Assembly (NCBI GenBank): GCA_023376005.1 | Contig: CM042141.1 | Span: forward strand, 96,681,011-96,745,010 | Direction of reading: 5' to 3' | DNA length: 64,000 nucleotides | Source of the DNA: Doryteuthis pealeii | Lineage: Eukaryota > Mollusca > Cephalopoda > Myopsida > Loliginidae | Shown: positions 1 to 9,596 of the stretch, piece by piece | Numbering within the stretch: the stretch's first letter is position 1 | How the letters are laid out: every line of letters starts with the position of its first letter | The notes under the pieces: model-generated | The model's database searches: none | What the model saw: the letters and a program-made list of their open reading frames with translations, nothing else | What the model was told of the DNA's origin: nothing | Translations under genes and position numbers: made by a program

Positions 1-640
1 TCACGGCTGTACCAAAATTTCTTGTTATTTTTTACCTGTATGATAGGATATTTCAAAGTGTATCTTATTCACCTTAGAACTCATTATATTAAAATAAAGT
101 CATATTATTATCATAATCTGAGTCCTTCTACTCAATTACATTGAACTAACCATAAGTTTTTATACTTTGGTTGCGGTAGGATCGCAATGGTGGGAGAGCC
201 GCTGTGAACGGTTTAAAGTAGGCAAAGAGTTAAGGTTTAGACCTTTGTCTGGTTTTGACCTATAGGTCATTTTTATGTTTATATTACAGTAATATAAACA
301 TCCATTAAGCTAAATTCATAGTTATGAATATTCAAACATTCAATATTTAAGGATTCATGCAATGGTTAAGCTAGAAATATCCAACCTTTTATTAGTGCTA
401 TTTCGTTTTCCCCCCACTTTATTGCTTACATGGTGAGCCATATACGAATCACATGATTTGCTTATAATAACGAGCCGGAGTTATTTCCCTTGTATCATTA
501 AAACTGCAGAGAAAAGTTTTTTGAAAAGAAAGATACACATTAAACATTTTTGAAAGTATTTCTGTTTAAATAAATGCTGTTAGTAAACCAAATGTTCTTA
601 TGGATTGGGATAATTTTTAATAACATCATATGCATTAAAT
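1..640. other. AT-rich intergenic sequence, no gene seen
   Basis: No open frame with recognisable protein similarity, no splice-flanked exon and no clear RNA gene is visible. The stretch is AT-rich unique-looking sequence. Confidence 0.5.
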
Positions 641-644
641 GTTG

Positions 645-735
645 CTTGAGCGCCCCATTGTAGTGTTATGGATAATCTCGCTAATAGTGTCACATCCTAC
701 CCATGTCGAACGGGTTGGGTAAAGACCTATATTAA
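645..735 (+). repeat. Possible tRNA-derived SINE head
   Basis: A box-like sequence around 660-680 (TGTAGTGTTATGGATAA) is followed by a degenerate B-box-like GTCGAACGGG near 705-715. This resembles the tRNA heads of the SINEs elsewhere in the window. It is short and degraded, so the call is weak. Confidence 0.3.
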
Positions 736-802
736 ATGTTGCTAGTTTGTTCTCTTTCGTATAATGATCCATCCGTCAACTTAATACTTAGCATAGATCA
801 GA

Positions 803-811
803 TTAAAGAAA

Positions 812-880
<69 letters not shown>

Positions 881-1021
881 GTTAAACTCTACTGATGATT
901 CTTGTCGGACGATCCTTTCTAACTGTCTGGCCATCTTTTTAATGTCAGGGTAGAACTGATGTAGCAATCGACCAAAGGTTTCTTTACGAGCGCTTTCGGC
1001 ATGTCTATCTGCCATCTTCAG
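803..1021 (-). mobile_element. Penelope-like(?) element ORF fragment ending in a (TA)n tract
   Basis: The - strand reads a peptide with motifs ETFGRLLHQF, IKKMARQLERI and SVEFNTT, which then runs into Ile-Tyr codons from the TA tract at 815-874. A second copy at 35210-35345 encodes ETFGGLLHQL, KKMARKLERI and SVQFNKT in the same order. The two are conserved as protein and differ in DNA, which supports a retroelement ORF. Assignment to the Penelope class is inferred from memory of similar reading frames, not from a visible reverse transcriptase, so only mobile-element origin is reasonably secure. Confidence 0.45.
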
Positions 1022-1065
1022 GTGTGAAACTGATGGAATGTTTTGAAAAAAATGCTGTCAAAATA

Positions 1066-1067
1066 CA

Positions 1068-1125
<58 letters not shown>
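1066..1125. repeat. (TA)n microsatellite
   Basis: About 60 bp of pure TA, following a short segment (1040-1066) that resembles the sequence next to TA tracts at 35390-35415. Confidence 0.9.
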
Positions 1126-1126
<1 letters not shown>

Positions 1127-1321
1127 CTGTTGTTGATATTGTAATTCCTGATAGTATTTTAATTAGATGCTGAGGTTTATTTGTTTAGTTATTTTACTTT
1201 CAATTATTTCGTTTGTATATCACATTTTGTAAAGTTGATGTCCAACCGTTTAAAACTATTGGCCTTTTCCGATAAATACTCAAGTTTGACGTCAGATTGT
1301 TGAAGCGGGAGAAAGAGTGTA

Positions 1322-1361
<40 letters not shown>

Positions 1362-1473
1362 ACACACAGGGGCGTTAATAATGATTTTCCTTTTTATTGA
1401 CTCTAAAGTACTTTTAAGTGAAAAACACGAAATAACTAAAGAGGAAACTCAAAACAGTTTGACAACGTCCTGT

Positions 1474-1538
<65 letters not shown>

Positions 1539-1570
1539 TATCAGAAATTCGAATAAAAATAAGAAAGAAT

Positions 1571-1630
<60 letters not shown>
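1322..1630. repeat. Compound CA / TA / GA microsatellite cluster
   Basis: (CA)n at 1323-1370, (TA)n at 1477-1514, (GA)n at 1515-1538, (CA)n at 1571-1593 and (TA)n at 1593-1629. The long open frame over this block is simple-repeat read-through and is not treated as a gene. Confidence 0.9.
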
Positions 1631-1633
<3 letters not shown>

Positions 1634-1661
1634 TTTACATATCTATTTATTTGGTGACAAA

Positions 1662-1716
1662 GGAACATTCACGACCATTTTGGTTTCATGCGTCAACAAT
1701 CATCAGGTCAACATTT
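1662..1716 (-). ncRNA. Hammerhead ribozyme-like motif
   Basis: On the - strand the order is CTGATGA (1700-1706), a 12-nt helix II segment (1688-1699), GAAA (1684-1687), helix III CCA-AAA-TGG, then UC with the predicted cut between 1673 and 1672. Helix I pairs 1707-1715 with 1664-1672 and has one G:G mismatch and two wobbles. All invariant core positions of a type I hammerhead are present. Helix II is weak (about 3 bp). Such ribozymes are known in Penelope-like elements and retrozymes, and here the motif lies near Penelope-like fragments. Activity is inferred, not shown. Confidence 0.45.
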
Positions 1717-1900
1717 TACAAATGCAAGGAAAATCAAAAAATTGCAAAAAAATTCAGAAAATTCAATAGGCATAGGATATGTATGATTGGATGAAATGTT
1801 ATGCGTACGTATGTGGCGGTATTTTGAATGTATGTGAGTATTTACGGACAGTATAAAGGTTATGTATACGGGATAACTGATATGTGTGTGTGTGTGAGTG

Positions 1901-2211
1901 TGTAGTATATCAAGAAAATTGAAAAAACACAGGTTTAAATGAGTTGAGAGGTAAGTTTATTGGCCTATGCTGCAGTGTTTCGATCTATTAATTAGATCAT
2001 CTTCAGGGCATTTGTTGGTATAAGGAAAGTGATAAAAAAATTTTTTATCACAGAATAACGAGAAAAGCAGGCGATTGTCCTTTCTCCATATACCAACAAA
2101 TGCCCTGAAGATGATCTAATTAATAGATCGAAACACTGCAGCGTCGGCCAATAAACTTACCACTCAACTCATTTAAACCTGTGTTTTTTCTATTTTCTTA
2201 ATATACTACAT
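1901..2211. mobile_element. 311-bp fold-back element with hammerhead-like core in each arm
   Basis: Arms of about 125 bp (1901-2027 and 2085-2211) are near-perfect reverse complements around a centre with its own A/T hairpin (about 2028-2052). The + arm holds CTGAAGA (2105-2111), a 6-bp helix II (GATCTA/TAGATC, 2113-2129), GAAAC (2130-2134) and GTC followed by GGCC. The - arm carries the same core but has UA where the + arm has UC. Helix I is only about 3 bp (GCC/GGC), so the ribozyme reading is tentative. The fold-back structure itself is certain. Confidence 0.7.
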
Positions 2212-2234
2212 ACCGTCGGATTCACTTCCATCTC

Positions 2235-2235
<1 letters not shown>

Positions 2236-2266
<31 letters not shown>

Positions 2267-2320
2267 CTAGAAAAGACGTGACCCGTTAGGTCACCAATTG
2301 AGCTCAACATAAATTGTTGA
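2236..2320 (+). repeat. (TA)n plus 5' end of dispersed repeat D
   Basis: After (TA)n the sequence AAGACGTGACCCGTTAGGTCAC and GAGCTC follows. It matches the start of longer copies at 21895-22420 and, reverse-complemented, at 36118-36675. Only the first ~50 bp of the family is present. Confidence 0.6.
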
Positions 2321-2394
2321 AATAAATCACAGGATAATATTATTTTTTCAATTTAAAAGTTATGAGATTAAAATGGTTGTTGACGAGCAATCTG

Positions 2395-3190
2395 GAATTT
2401 TGTAAAAAAAATCTGTATTTTACAAAACAAATTTACCCCCCTCTCCGCTTTAAAAAAAATCTACCAAATTTTAATGAAATGAAATTGATCCATGAATGAT
2501 TTTTATAATGCATCAGTTATTTTATTTCAACACTTTCAGATTTTTTTCATGTCACTTAACTTTGACCCCCTCCTTTTATTTTTGGGGTGCAAAATATCGA
2601 TGGGGTTATATATGATTGAACTAATTTTTGCATAAATATAAAGACCAAAGGTGTGAATAGAAGAAAAGAAAATTTAACGATACTACTCTGGTAGAAAATA
2701 AGTATCATAAATCGGATAATAAAATGAAAATAAAAAATTAAAAAATGATTTTGGAGATCTTTTACTCATTTTGATAATTATTAATTGTCTATTATCTTAT
2801 ACAAGAAAAATTATACATCAATATTTGTTCTGTTTAAAGGGGGGTGCTAAATTTTCAATAGAGTTTTTGACAAAAAAATTATTAGAGATTGATACTAAAG
2901 TAAGGTAGTTATTAAAGAAATATGTTTTTAGAACCTAAGAATATCACATTTTAAACTTAACATCATGATACCCATATTTTAAAGGAATTTTATATATTAA
3001 TTTATCATAGCAGAAATACATAATTAAATCAGTAAGTTTTGAAATAAAATAACTGATACATTATAAAAATCCATTCATTGATAAATCAATACTGAAAATT
3101 TCATTAAAATCTGATAGTTCCCTGATTTTTGGTATTTTTTTTCAATCGAGTGTTAGATTTATTTTGTAAACACGGATTTTACAGCGACTC
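2395..3190. repeat. Inverted repeat with ~140-bp arms
   Basis: Sequence at about 2395-2535 recurs as its diverged reverse complement at about 3035-3185 (shared segments include TGATCCATGAATGATTTTTA-like and GTATTTTACAAAACAAAT-like runs). The ~500 bp between the arms is AT-rich with no recognisable gene. It looks like an old, degraded inverted-repeat transposon. Confidence 0.55.
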
Positions 3191-4340
3191 ACGGAGACCA
3201 TCTTAAGATATATTTGATCAAAATTGACCGAAAAAATAGTTTTAAATGTATTAAGAATAAATTACATGTGTAGTATTATTTTGCTTTTTTTTTCTGATGC
3301 TCATTATGTTACTACTTTTCGACTTAGAAAAAAAAAATATCTTAAATAATCGATTTAATTAATTTTAATTTGTTTTTAAAATGAAAAGCAGACGAAAAAT
3401 GGGTATTCATAATTGCTTAAAAAGTAGTTGCTGTGCAATACTGTGATACAAACTTTAAACCAATCTAAAAGCTAATTTCTTAAAATGATATATTATTACG
3501 ATTAGTTTAACAATTTTATCTTTTAACTGTTGATAGTGGAAAATGGCATTTTCCACTTTGAAAAAAAATTCATGATAGTCAAATTTACATTCATCATGTC
3601 CTTTGATATTTTTTAAAAATTTGTAAAACTTCACGTTTGATCACAAAGTCATTAACGGTATCTATATTTTTCATTTAGAAGAATTTTTTGTATTTTTATC
3701 TTTCACAAAATATAAATGAATATAGATAGACTTTTGTATTAAATCTGTATTATTTTTAAAATTACTTGCATTCATAATAAAAATAAGTGTTTTTAGATAA
3801 TTGTGATCAAAAGTTAGGTTGCAAAGCGAATTAGATTAAAAACTAAGTAAATACGAGCGGAGAAAAAAATTCAAAAACTTTTTTTTTCCCCAAGGAATCC
3901 AAAAATGCTACCAAAAAGGCTTACAGTCAACCAATTTTAAGTTATTGATGATTTCTGATTTTTTCATAGTATAATCAATATCCCGATGTGGCACTGCATC
4001 TATGACAAAGATTTATTCTATTATTATTTATTTGGTTAACTTTAATACATTTCTGATATCATTTTTGGATTCCTTAGGCAAAAATGCTTTTATAAACCAG
4101 TTTTTACGTGTAGGGAAGCTCTGAACCCATTTTACAGACAAAAATAAATTACAAAAAAATCGCCATTTTTCGCGAACCCCACCAAATTTGGAGAACTAAA
4201 AATCAACATAACTCCGCCAATTTTTGGAATTGGAAGCTCAAATTTTGGGGATTGTCTAACGTTAACATAGTCCACACCTGGAAAAAAATTCAGAAAAATT
4301 GAAGCGGGTAGGTGACAATCTTTCTTTTTTCTGGATGATT
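3191..4340. other. AT-rich sequence, no gene recognised
   Basis: Very AT-rich with poly-A and poly-T runs and a 23-bp perfect hairpin near 3535-3557 (AGTGGAAAATG and its complement). The region 4100-4340 looks like part of a degraded repeat. No coding or RNA gene is supported. Confidence 0.5.
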
Positions 4341-4359
4341 TGACATGGAATTTACCCAG

Positions 4360-4520
4360 AAGTGTCCTGCGTATGACGCTGAACTGCATCTAATGGTGAA
4401 GCTCGAGTACTGGAAATCTGGGGAGTGTGGAGTACCCCTTCATTACCATTACACCCAGGTTCATTCTGACCCGGAGTGGTAATACCTGTTATCTCTATTG
4501 GTCCAATAAATCTGTTTGAA
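4360..4520 (+). repeat. Dispersed repeat B, 3' part
   Basis: This is a copy of the family recognised by the ordered blocks TATGACGTTAAACTGCATCT, GAGTGTGGAGTACCCCTTCA and CAGGTCCACTCTGACCCGGA. The same order recurs at 9340-9470, 9597-9740 (-), 10860-11160, 11800-11960 (-), 12600-12720 (-), 14244-14400 (-), 16575-16690, 25255-25385, 31835-31990 (-) and 60170-60310. Confidence 0.75.
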
Positions 4521-4680
4521 AATGATTGGTATTCAATAGGAATATGTGCAACAAAAAAGCCCTCTTAAGAAACAGCTACACAAAAATGTAAATACGAACG
4601 TACAATGATCGCGATTCCTTAACCTCTAGGCTTAAAATAACCACAGAGGAATTGATATTCCCTTAAAATCAATCAATGAA

Positions 4681-4872
4681 CGGCTTAGCTCAATCGGTAG
4701 AGCAGTCGACTAGAAATCGCAAGGTTCAGGGTTTGATACAATCCCTCACCAACTCAGCGCATGAGTAGCACAGCTTGGGTAATCTGATCTGTGCAGTAAA
4801 GCATCTATGAGCTGACGGTAGGTGAGGCGCTCCGTACTACTACTACTACTAGTAGTAGTAGTAGTAGTAGTA
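4681..4872 (+). repeat. tRNA-derived SINE with (TAC)n(TAG)n tail
   Basis: The 5' end shows a good A box (TAGCTCAATCGGTAGAGC, 4686-4703) and a B-box-like GGTTCAGGGTTTGAT near 4722-4736, followed by an unrelated body and a trinucleotide tail. The acceptor stem does not pair with a 3' partner and no CCA-adjacent end is seen, so this is a SINE and not a tRNA gene. Confidence 0.7.
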
Positions 4873-4889
4873 CATCACACCCAATAATT

Positions 4890-5360
4890 TTTTGTCGGAT
4901 ACATCTTATTTATAATGGAGATTCGGTCTTTATTTGTCTGTAACCGAAATTACGCCATTGTTACGTCACAATGCCCAAATTGTCAATACATAGAATACAG
5001 AACAACTCTGTAATATATCCACTCAAAATTTGTGTATGCAACAATAAACGATCCACATTTTTTAAAAACAAGTATTAATACATGAACAGTATTAAATATG
5101 TATATATAGTTTGTTTTATTTTAATATTTAATTACATTTATCTAACTCATAGAGTTTTACGAGAACTTTCTAATCAGTTGTAATGGATCTGCGAGACTAG
5201 CTTGCTAACCATTACATCACAATGGGACACTGTAGATAAATGTACATTGGAATATGAGCGGGAAAAGGTATTAAAAACAAGCTACGTATGTTCGGTTATG
5301 TGCAACCACCACAGTAGATATTAACCAACTTCCTTCATCAAACAATAGGGTTTATTAGCG
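4890..5360. other. Repeat G end fragment and AT-rich sequence
   Basis: At about 4908-4950 the sequence TTATAATGGAGATTCGGTC and a Tyr/Val-like TGTCTGTAACCGAAA matches the end of repeat G (6966-7725). The rest shows no gene. A SINE-like remnant with a target-like TTGTAATGGATCTGCGAGAC lies near 5175-5200. Confidence 0.45.
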
Positions 5361-5362
5361 AG

Positions 5363-5384
5363 GTGTGTGTGTGTGTGTGTGAGT

Positions 5385-5437
<53 letters not shown>
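5363..5437. repeat. (TG)n(GA)n microsatellite
   Basis: TG repeats at 5364-5382, then GA repeats at 5388-5434. Overlapping frames rich in Leu-Ser are read-through of this tract. Confidence 0.9.
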
Positions 5438-5440
<3 letters not shown>

Positions 5441-5589
5441 TTCTGTCGGAAACCAATCAAAGTAGAATGTTCCGACATCCCTTGCAGTGGAATGTTTAGC
5501 CGAGGCCCTTTTCTGTGACGCAGACATGAAAACAAAACCCTCAAACGTTTTATTTCCTTATAAGGAAAAAAAAAGTTCATTGTATTTAC

Positions 5590-5885
5590 CCTGTATTTAC
5601 CAACCCCTCCGCATGAGCAGGATGTGACACAAAGTCAATTTCTTAAGCGGAATTTAACATGTTTGAATTCAGAGTTTTCCTTCTCATAGACTGGTTACCT
5701 AGCCATGGTTAAAGAGCCCAATCCACTCTACCATTTACTCATAGCTGGAAGGAGAGTATTTTGATTAATACCTTTCCCAATGGTATTAGCGCTACGTGAA
5801 ATGCAAAAAGCTTCGTTCAGGATTTGAACTCGGGTCGACGAGTCCATTTCCTGCGACTTTAACCATTACACTATGCACCTCCAAT
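5590..5885 (-). repeat. tRNA-derived SINE, type A
   Basis: On the - strand the head reads GGAGGTGCATAGTGTAATGG, followed by a B box (GAGTTCAAATCC) near 5816-5830. The body includes a block read on + as CTACCATTTACTCATAGCTGGAAG, and the distal part has CCCCTCCGCATGAGCAGGATG. Related copies lie at 6655-6760, 19640-19938, 29545-29830, 35835-35995 and 45055-45215. Confidence 0.75.
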
Positions 5886-5889
5886 ATGG

Positions 5890-6240
5890 TATTTACCCAG
5901 CTCCTTCCTTGCCCAAGAGCGGGTTTGACTCAAGGTCAACTTGATTGTGGGAGCGTTTACACGTACACGCGGATGGAGAAAGAAAAAATTCCAGTCCTGT
6001 CGGCATTCCTTTTTGTAAGGTGTATCCGATACCAGGATTTAGATCTGATCCTACCTGCAATCCTAGGTACAGCCTTGGGTGTGGGAGCCCCAGTAGGATT
6101 GCATTTCGCTTGATTAGTGCTTCCCAGCCCCCCAAAACCCCAAAAAGCAGAGTTAATTGTTTAGTGCACTCAGTACCAGATTTATAAGGGGACAAAAGGG
6201 TCAGTTGCCGCGGGGCTTCTACCAAAGTGGCATCTAGTCT
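5890..6240. other. Moderately GC-rich segment, function not recognised
   Basis: Overlapping open frames exist on both strands here, but none shows a recognisable domain and none is flanked by good splice sites. The segment follows a SINE directly and is probably part of another degraded repeat. Confidence 0.4.
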
Positions 6241-6289
6241 TCTGATTTTCTTCTTTCTTTTCTTCTTTCTTTCTTTCTTTTTTTCTTAT

Positions 6290-6530
6290 TGTATTTTTCT
6301 GTGTACCATATCATTTTTCTTCCCTTTTTTTCTTTATAATAGAAATTGAATGGTTCATTATTTAGCTGACTCATTAGAAATAAGAATTCGGTGATTAAGC
6401 GACATCAGATAATCAGGATTTACATTTTTGCATTTCATCTTGGACGATTTGAACAGTCTAATTTTTAACCAGAGGGTGTTTCAAGATGATAACGGTTGGA
6501 AGATTAAGGAACAAGAATATTGATATATAG
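6290..6530 (+). mobile_element. MITE E copy, partial
   Basis: The end block CAGGATTTACATTTTTGCAT, GGACGATTTGAACAGTC and CCAGAGGGTGTTTCAAGATG matches one terminus of the ~440-bp inverted-repeat element at 33643-34081. This copy has only one end and is preceded by (TTTC)n-like sequence. Confidence 0.65.
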
Positions 6531-6654
6531 ATTGAGAAAAATAAAATCAAACATTTTCTTCGGAACCTAACTGATACATTTTTTCTTTTGATAAATTCTT
6601 TTTAGTTCATTTCTTATGTGCCTAATTCAATTTCTATCTTGAGCACAGTCTCTC

Positions 6655-6760
6655 CTGCTATTTACCCATAGTTGGAGGGGGCATAGTTGTATTCATACCT
6701 TTCCCAAGGGTATTAGTGGTGTATGAAATGCAACCAGTCTCATCCGGGATTTGAACTCGG
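6655..6760 (-). repeat. tRNA-derived SINE, type A, truncated
   Basis: It carries the block TATTTACCCATAGTTGGAGG, CTTTCCCAAGGGTATTAG and a B box (on - strand GAGTTCAAATCC) near 6748-6760. The A box end is missing, so the copy is truncated at its 5' head. Confidence 0.65.
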
Positions 6761-6965
6761 TTATATAATATCAAGTATTGCTATCTTGACACATGGATAA
6801 TAAAGAACAACAGAAGACAGTTGATTGGTTGGTTGGTTTTACGGCATATCAACCCTTGTTAGGTATTTAATGCCGAAGTCAGTTTTTCAAGCAATGGTTC
6901 AAATAAACTAATTATAATCATTTGTAAAAAAAAACAAAACTATAGCTTCATATATCTATTCTTAA

Positions 6966-7725
6966 TCTCTTATTATAATGGAGATTGTGTGTTTGTCTGT
7001 CTGTAACCGAAACTATATTACTACTCAATTCACAGTTCCCTTAGTTATTTACATCACATTCTCCATGATTTTATTTTATTTAAACCTCAATAATAATAAA
7101 ATTGTTTTACATTATTAAGACTGTTGACCATATCTACATGATAACCCCACTTGTACGGGTCATATTAACGTGGGACCACCCACAAACCGAAGCTCATGGA
7201 GTGGCGAGTGAAAAATTGCGTCGATATTGGGCAATAAACCCAAAATCAAGGGGCAGGTGACGCCGTTAATTATATCAATGGTCCAGAACCATATCTACAT
7301 ACTAATAATAATTTATATATAAAACAAATAGTGATTTACAGTGTGAATGGGAAGGCTAATTTGCATATTGATCTTAAAAAATTGATTTTAATAAATATAT
7401 GCTAAGTATTATTGATTTCTATTTGTTTGGTTTTATCTTATTGAATATGAGCAAAAATCTCTGGGATAAATCTTAAAAGAAATTCATTAAGAAGAAGAAA
7501 TAACTGTAATATTATCCTTTAATTAGACGGGAGTAATGGAAAATGATGGAAGAGTTAGTTTCAAAGCTGTTCTATTTTTCGATAATACCCCCTCTGTTCC
7601 AAATCTTTTTATCTGCATTCTTATTTAGTTTTATTAGCCTTTCTAATTTAACATGATATTTTATTATATTAAAACTTAAAAACTTGCACCCGGAGGGTGC
7701 ATAAATTTGCTAGTATAGATAATTT
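6966..7725 (+). repeat. Dispersed repeat G, full-length copy with insertion
   Basis: It begins TCTTATTATAATGGAGATTG and ends GGAGGGTGCATAAATTTGCT. A reverse-complement copy lies at 37390-37875 (mirrored at 54180-54715) and degraded copies at 13240-13530 and 26570-26760. This copy is interrupted by a 148-bp insertion at 7140-7287. The family has short defined ends and no coding capacity, so it is non-autonomous. Confidence 0.7.
7140..7287. mobile_element. 148-bp insertion flanked by 13-bp target-site duplication
   Basis: ACCATATCTACAT occurs at 7127-7139 and again at 7288-7300. Removing the insert restores the sequence seen in the uninterrupted repeat G copy near 37700-37720. The inserted sequence is less AT-rich and includes GTGGGACCACCCACAAACC. 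It is probably a truncated retroposed fragment. A related GC-rich segment may lie at 26940-27060. Confidence 0.7.
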
Positions 7726-7732
7726 ACAAACA

Positions 7733-8290
7733 GTTATATAGTATCAGGTATTCCTAACTAATACTAATGATTTTAAAGCAATCACATGGTTTCAAATAAA
7801 TAGACCTATTTAATAATAAGATTTTGTTAGCATACAGTTTTATGGTCCTAAGTATTTCTATTTGATACAAATAATTTTGAATCAGATCTATTTGATTCAT
7901 AGAATTTTAACACGTACTCCAGAATCGTGAGAGGTCATGAATTATGAACAGACCTGTAGCTAGGAATATCTAAATTAGGGTCTGTTGATTTGGAATCAAG
8001 GGAGTCTATGGAAAATTACCGGTGACGGTTAAAACCTTTTGATCCTTTGACAGACACGTGAGAATAGTTTAGGGTTAGATCGACCCAGCTTTCAGAGAGC
8101 TTAGGCGTGCTCCGGGGTCGGTCTCCCGCGGTGGAATAATCAATATGGACAAGAAGAAAATAAAACTTGATCATGTAAAAACAAGGTCTTGTTGTGTTGG
8201 AAATTATTAAGACAATGACCAGCTTATCCCAGCCCAAGAAGAATTAGCAAGGAAGAAGAATCCAGCAGATAGAAGTCAACTAGACAAAAA
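7733..8290. other. Repeat-H remnants and unassigned sequence
   Basis: At 7733-7900 there are degenerate units of the ATAGTATCAAGTATTCCTA repeat that is tandem at 12225-12600. The remainder to 8290 has no gene that can be supported. Confidence 0.4.
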
Positions 8291-8294
8291 AAAA

Positions 8295-8361
8295 ATGGCG
8301 TCCGATGAGATAGAGTCAACAATCAGTTTAGAAACAAGTAACCAGCAGAGTGATGAATCAA
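8295..8361 (+). CDS. Speculative short first coding exon
   Basis: An ATG in good context (AAAAATGGC) opens a frame MASDEIESTISLETSNQQSD that reaches a GTAAGA donor at 8362. Without splicing it stops after 29 codons at 8384. No downstream partner exon was identified, so it may be a chance frame. It is recorded because the codons are not repeat-derived. Confidence 0.15.
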
Positions 8362-8572
8362 GTAAGATCTCCTCTCTAATCTAAGTCTCTCTCACTGTCT
8401 CTCTCTGTCTCTCTCATGTCTCTCTCTCTCGGGTCGCTGAGCCCATTTCCCACGACGGTAATCACTACACCTTGCGCCTCCATTAACTATTTGTCTACTT
8501 TAAACCACTCACAGCGACTCTTCCACCGCTGCGATCCTGCCGTGTCACTTGTTTACACAGAAAAGGATTCAG

Positions 8573-8574
<2 letters not shown>

Positions 8575-8611
<37 letters not shown>
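8575..8611. repeat. (AAT)n microsatellite
   Basis: About 12 AAT units lie immediately upstream of the LINE fragment. The same trinucleotide is the 3' tail of the related LINE copy at 15690-15720. Confidence 0.9.
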
Positions 8612-8614
<3 letters not shown>

Positions 8615-9015
8615 GAGAACGAAACACATAAAATCTCTGGGACTTTGAAATAAAAATGGATCACCTTATCCCAGCAAGAAGACCAGACCTAGTGTTGATA
8701 AACAAAAAAGAAAGAACTTGTCAGCTGGTGGATTTTGCAGTTCTAGCAGATCACAGGGTGAAGCTAAAGGAAAATGAAAAAATGGACAAATATCTGGACC
8801 TTGCAAGAGAACTGAAAAAGTTATGGAATATGAAAGTGAAAGTGATACCAATTGTAGTTGGTGCACTTGGAACAGTAACAAAAGGATTGGAAAAGGGTTT
8901 GGAAAGTCTGGAAATCAGAGGAAGAATTGATACCATCCAGAACACTGCATTGCTGCAATCTGCCAGAATACTTAGAAGAGTCCTGGAGGCTTGAGGAGAC
9001 TTGCTGTCACTCAGA
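8612..9015 (+). mobile_element. LINE 3' end: PD-(D/E)XK-like endonuclease domain
   Basis: The frame reads ENETHKI, then after a one-base shift WDFE, then HLIPARRPDLVLINKKERTC, QLVDFAVLADHRVKLKENEK, KYLDLARELKKLW, VIPIVVGALG and TIQNTALLQSARILRRVLEA before a stop at 8992-8994. The RPD, VDF and K-KY spacing resembles the restriction-like endonuclease that ends R2/NeSL-type non-LTR retrotransposons; this assignment is from motif pattern only. The copy is 5'-truncated and has a frameshift near 8635, so it is dead. A relative is at 15870-16430. Confidence 0.65.
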
Positions 9016-9044
9016 AAAAATGTCCCGCCCTCTTGGCTAGGGCA

Positions 9045-9530
9045 GAAGAATACAACGACTGCACCTCTGTAAAGGAGTAAAATCATCCTCAATGGGGCTA
9101 ACTGTTTGCTGTGGGTGGCTAACCGTGATGCTTAAGGACGGAATACTGGTGGCTGAGCAGTCAATGACATGCAACGCACCACTTTGGTCCTTACTTAGGC
9201 TAGGCGGTCGGCCGGAGAGGCCTCCTATGATCAACTGGCTGGTCACGTCAACCTATATAATTATCCAGACCCTATTGCTCTTATGGCAAAACCCCTGCCC
9301 TTTTTATCATATATGTGCTAGAAGGTGGTAGCTGATGGTCAGTGTTCTGGGTATGACGTTAAACTGCATCTAAAGATGAAGTTCCAAATTTCGAACTCTG
9401 GGAAGTGTGGAGTACCCCTTCATCGCCATTACTCTCAGATCCACGTCTTTGTCATAAAATAACCCAACAAGGGTTGACATGCCGTAAAACACAACCAACC
9501 AACCAACCAACCAACCAACCAACCAACAAA
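9045..9530 (+). repeat. Dispersed repeat B, long copy with (CCAA)n tail
   Basis: Blocks in order: CTGCACCTCTGTAAAGGAGT, GTGATGCTTAAGGACGGAAT, TGGCTGAGCAGTCAATGACA, AGGCGGTCGGCCGGAGAGGC, then the GTTAAACTGCATCT and GGAGTACCCCTTCA blocks, then AACAAGGGTTGACATGCCGT and a CCAA tail. Other long copies are at 14244-14700 (-), 24980-25385 (+) and 31835-32345 (-). The shared 3' end GGGTTGAcATGCCgTaAAA also ends several SINEs here. Confidence 0.7.
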
Positions 9531-9596
9531 TAATTCAGTTATATAGCATCAAGTATTCCTCTCGAATATAAATAATTTTTAAACAGATCTATTTGA

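Noticed and set aside
975..1030. Hammerhead-like CTGAAGA / GGCA-TGCC / GAAA on the - strand
   Set aside because: Only two bases would lie in the helix III loop, and the stretch overlaps the conserved retroelement reading frame; coincidence is likely.
1297..1794. 165-codon open frame
   Set aside because: Built from CA, TA and GA microsatellites; no domain and no splice context.
4681..4750. Possible functional tRNA gene
   Set aside because: A and B boxes are good, but the acceptor and anticodon arms do not close and the sequence runs into a SINE body with a trinucleotide tail.
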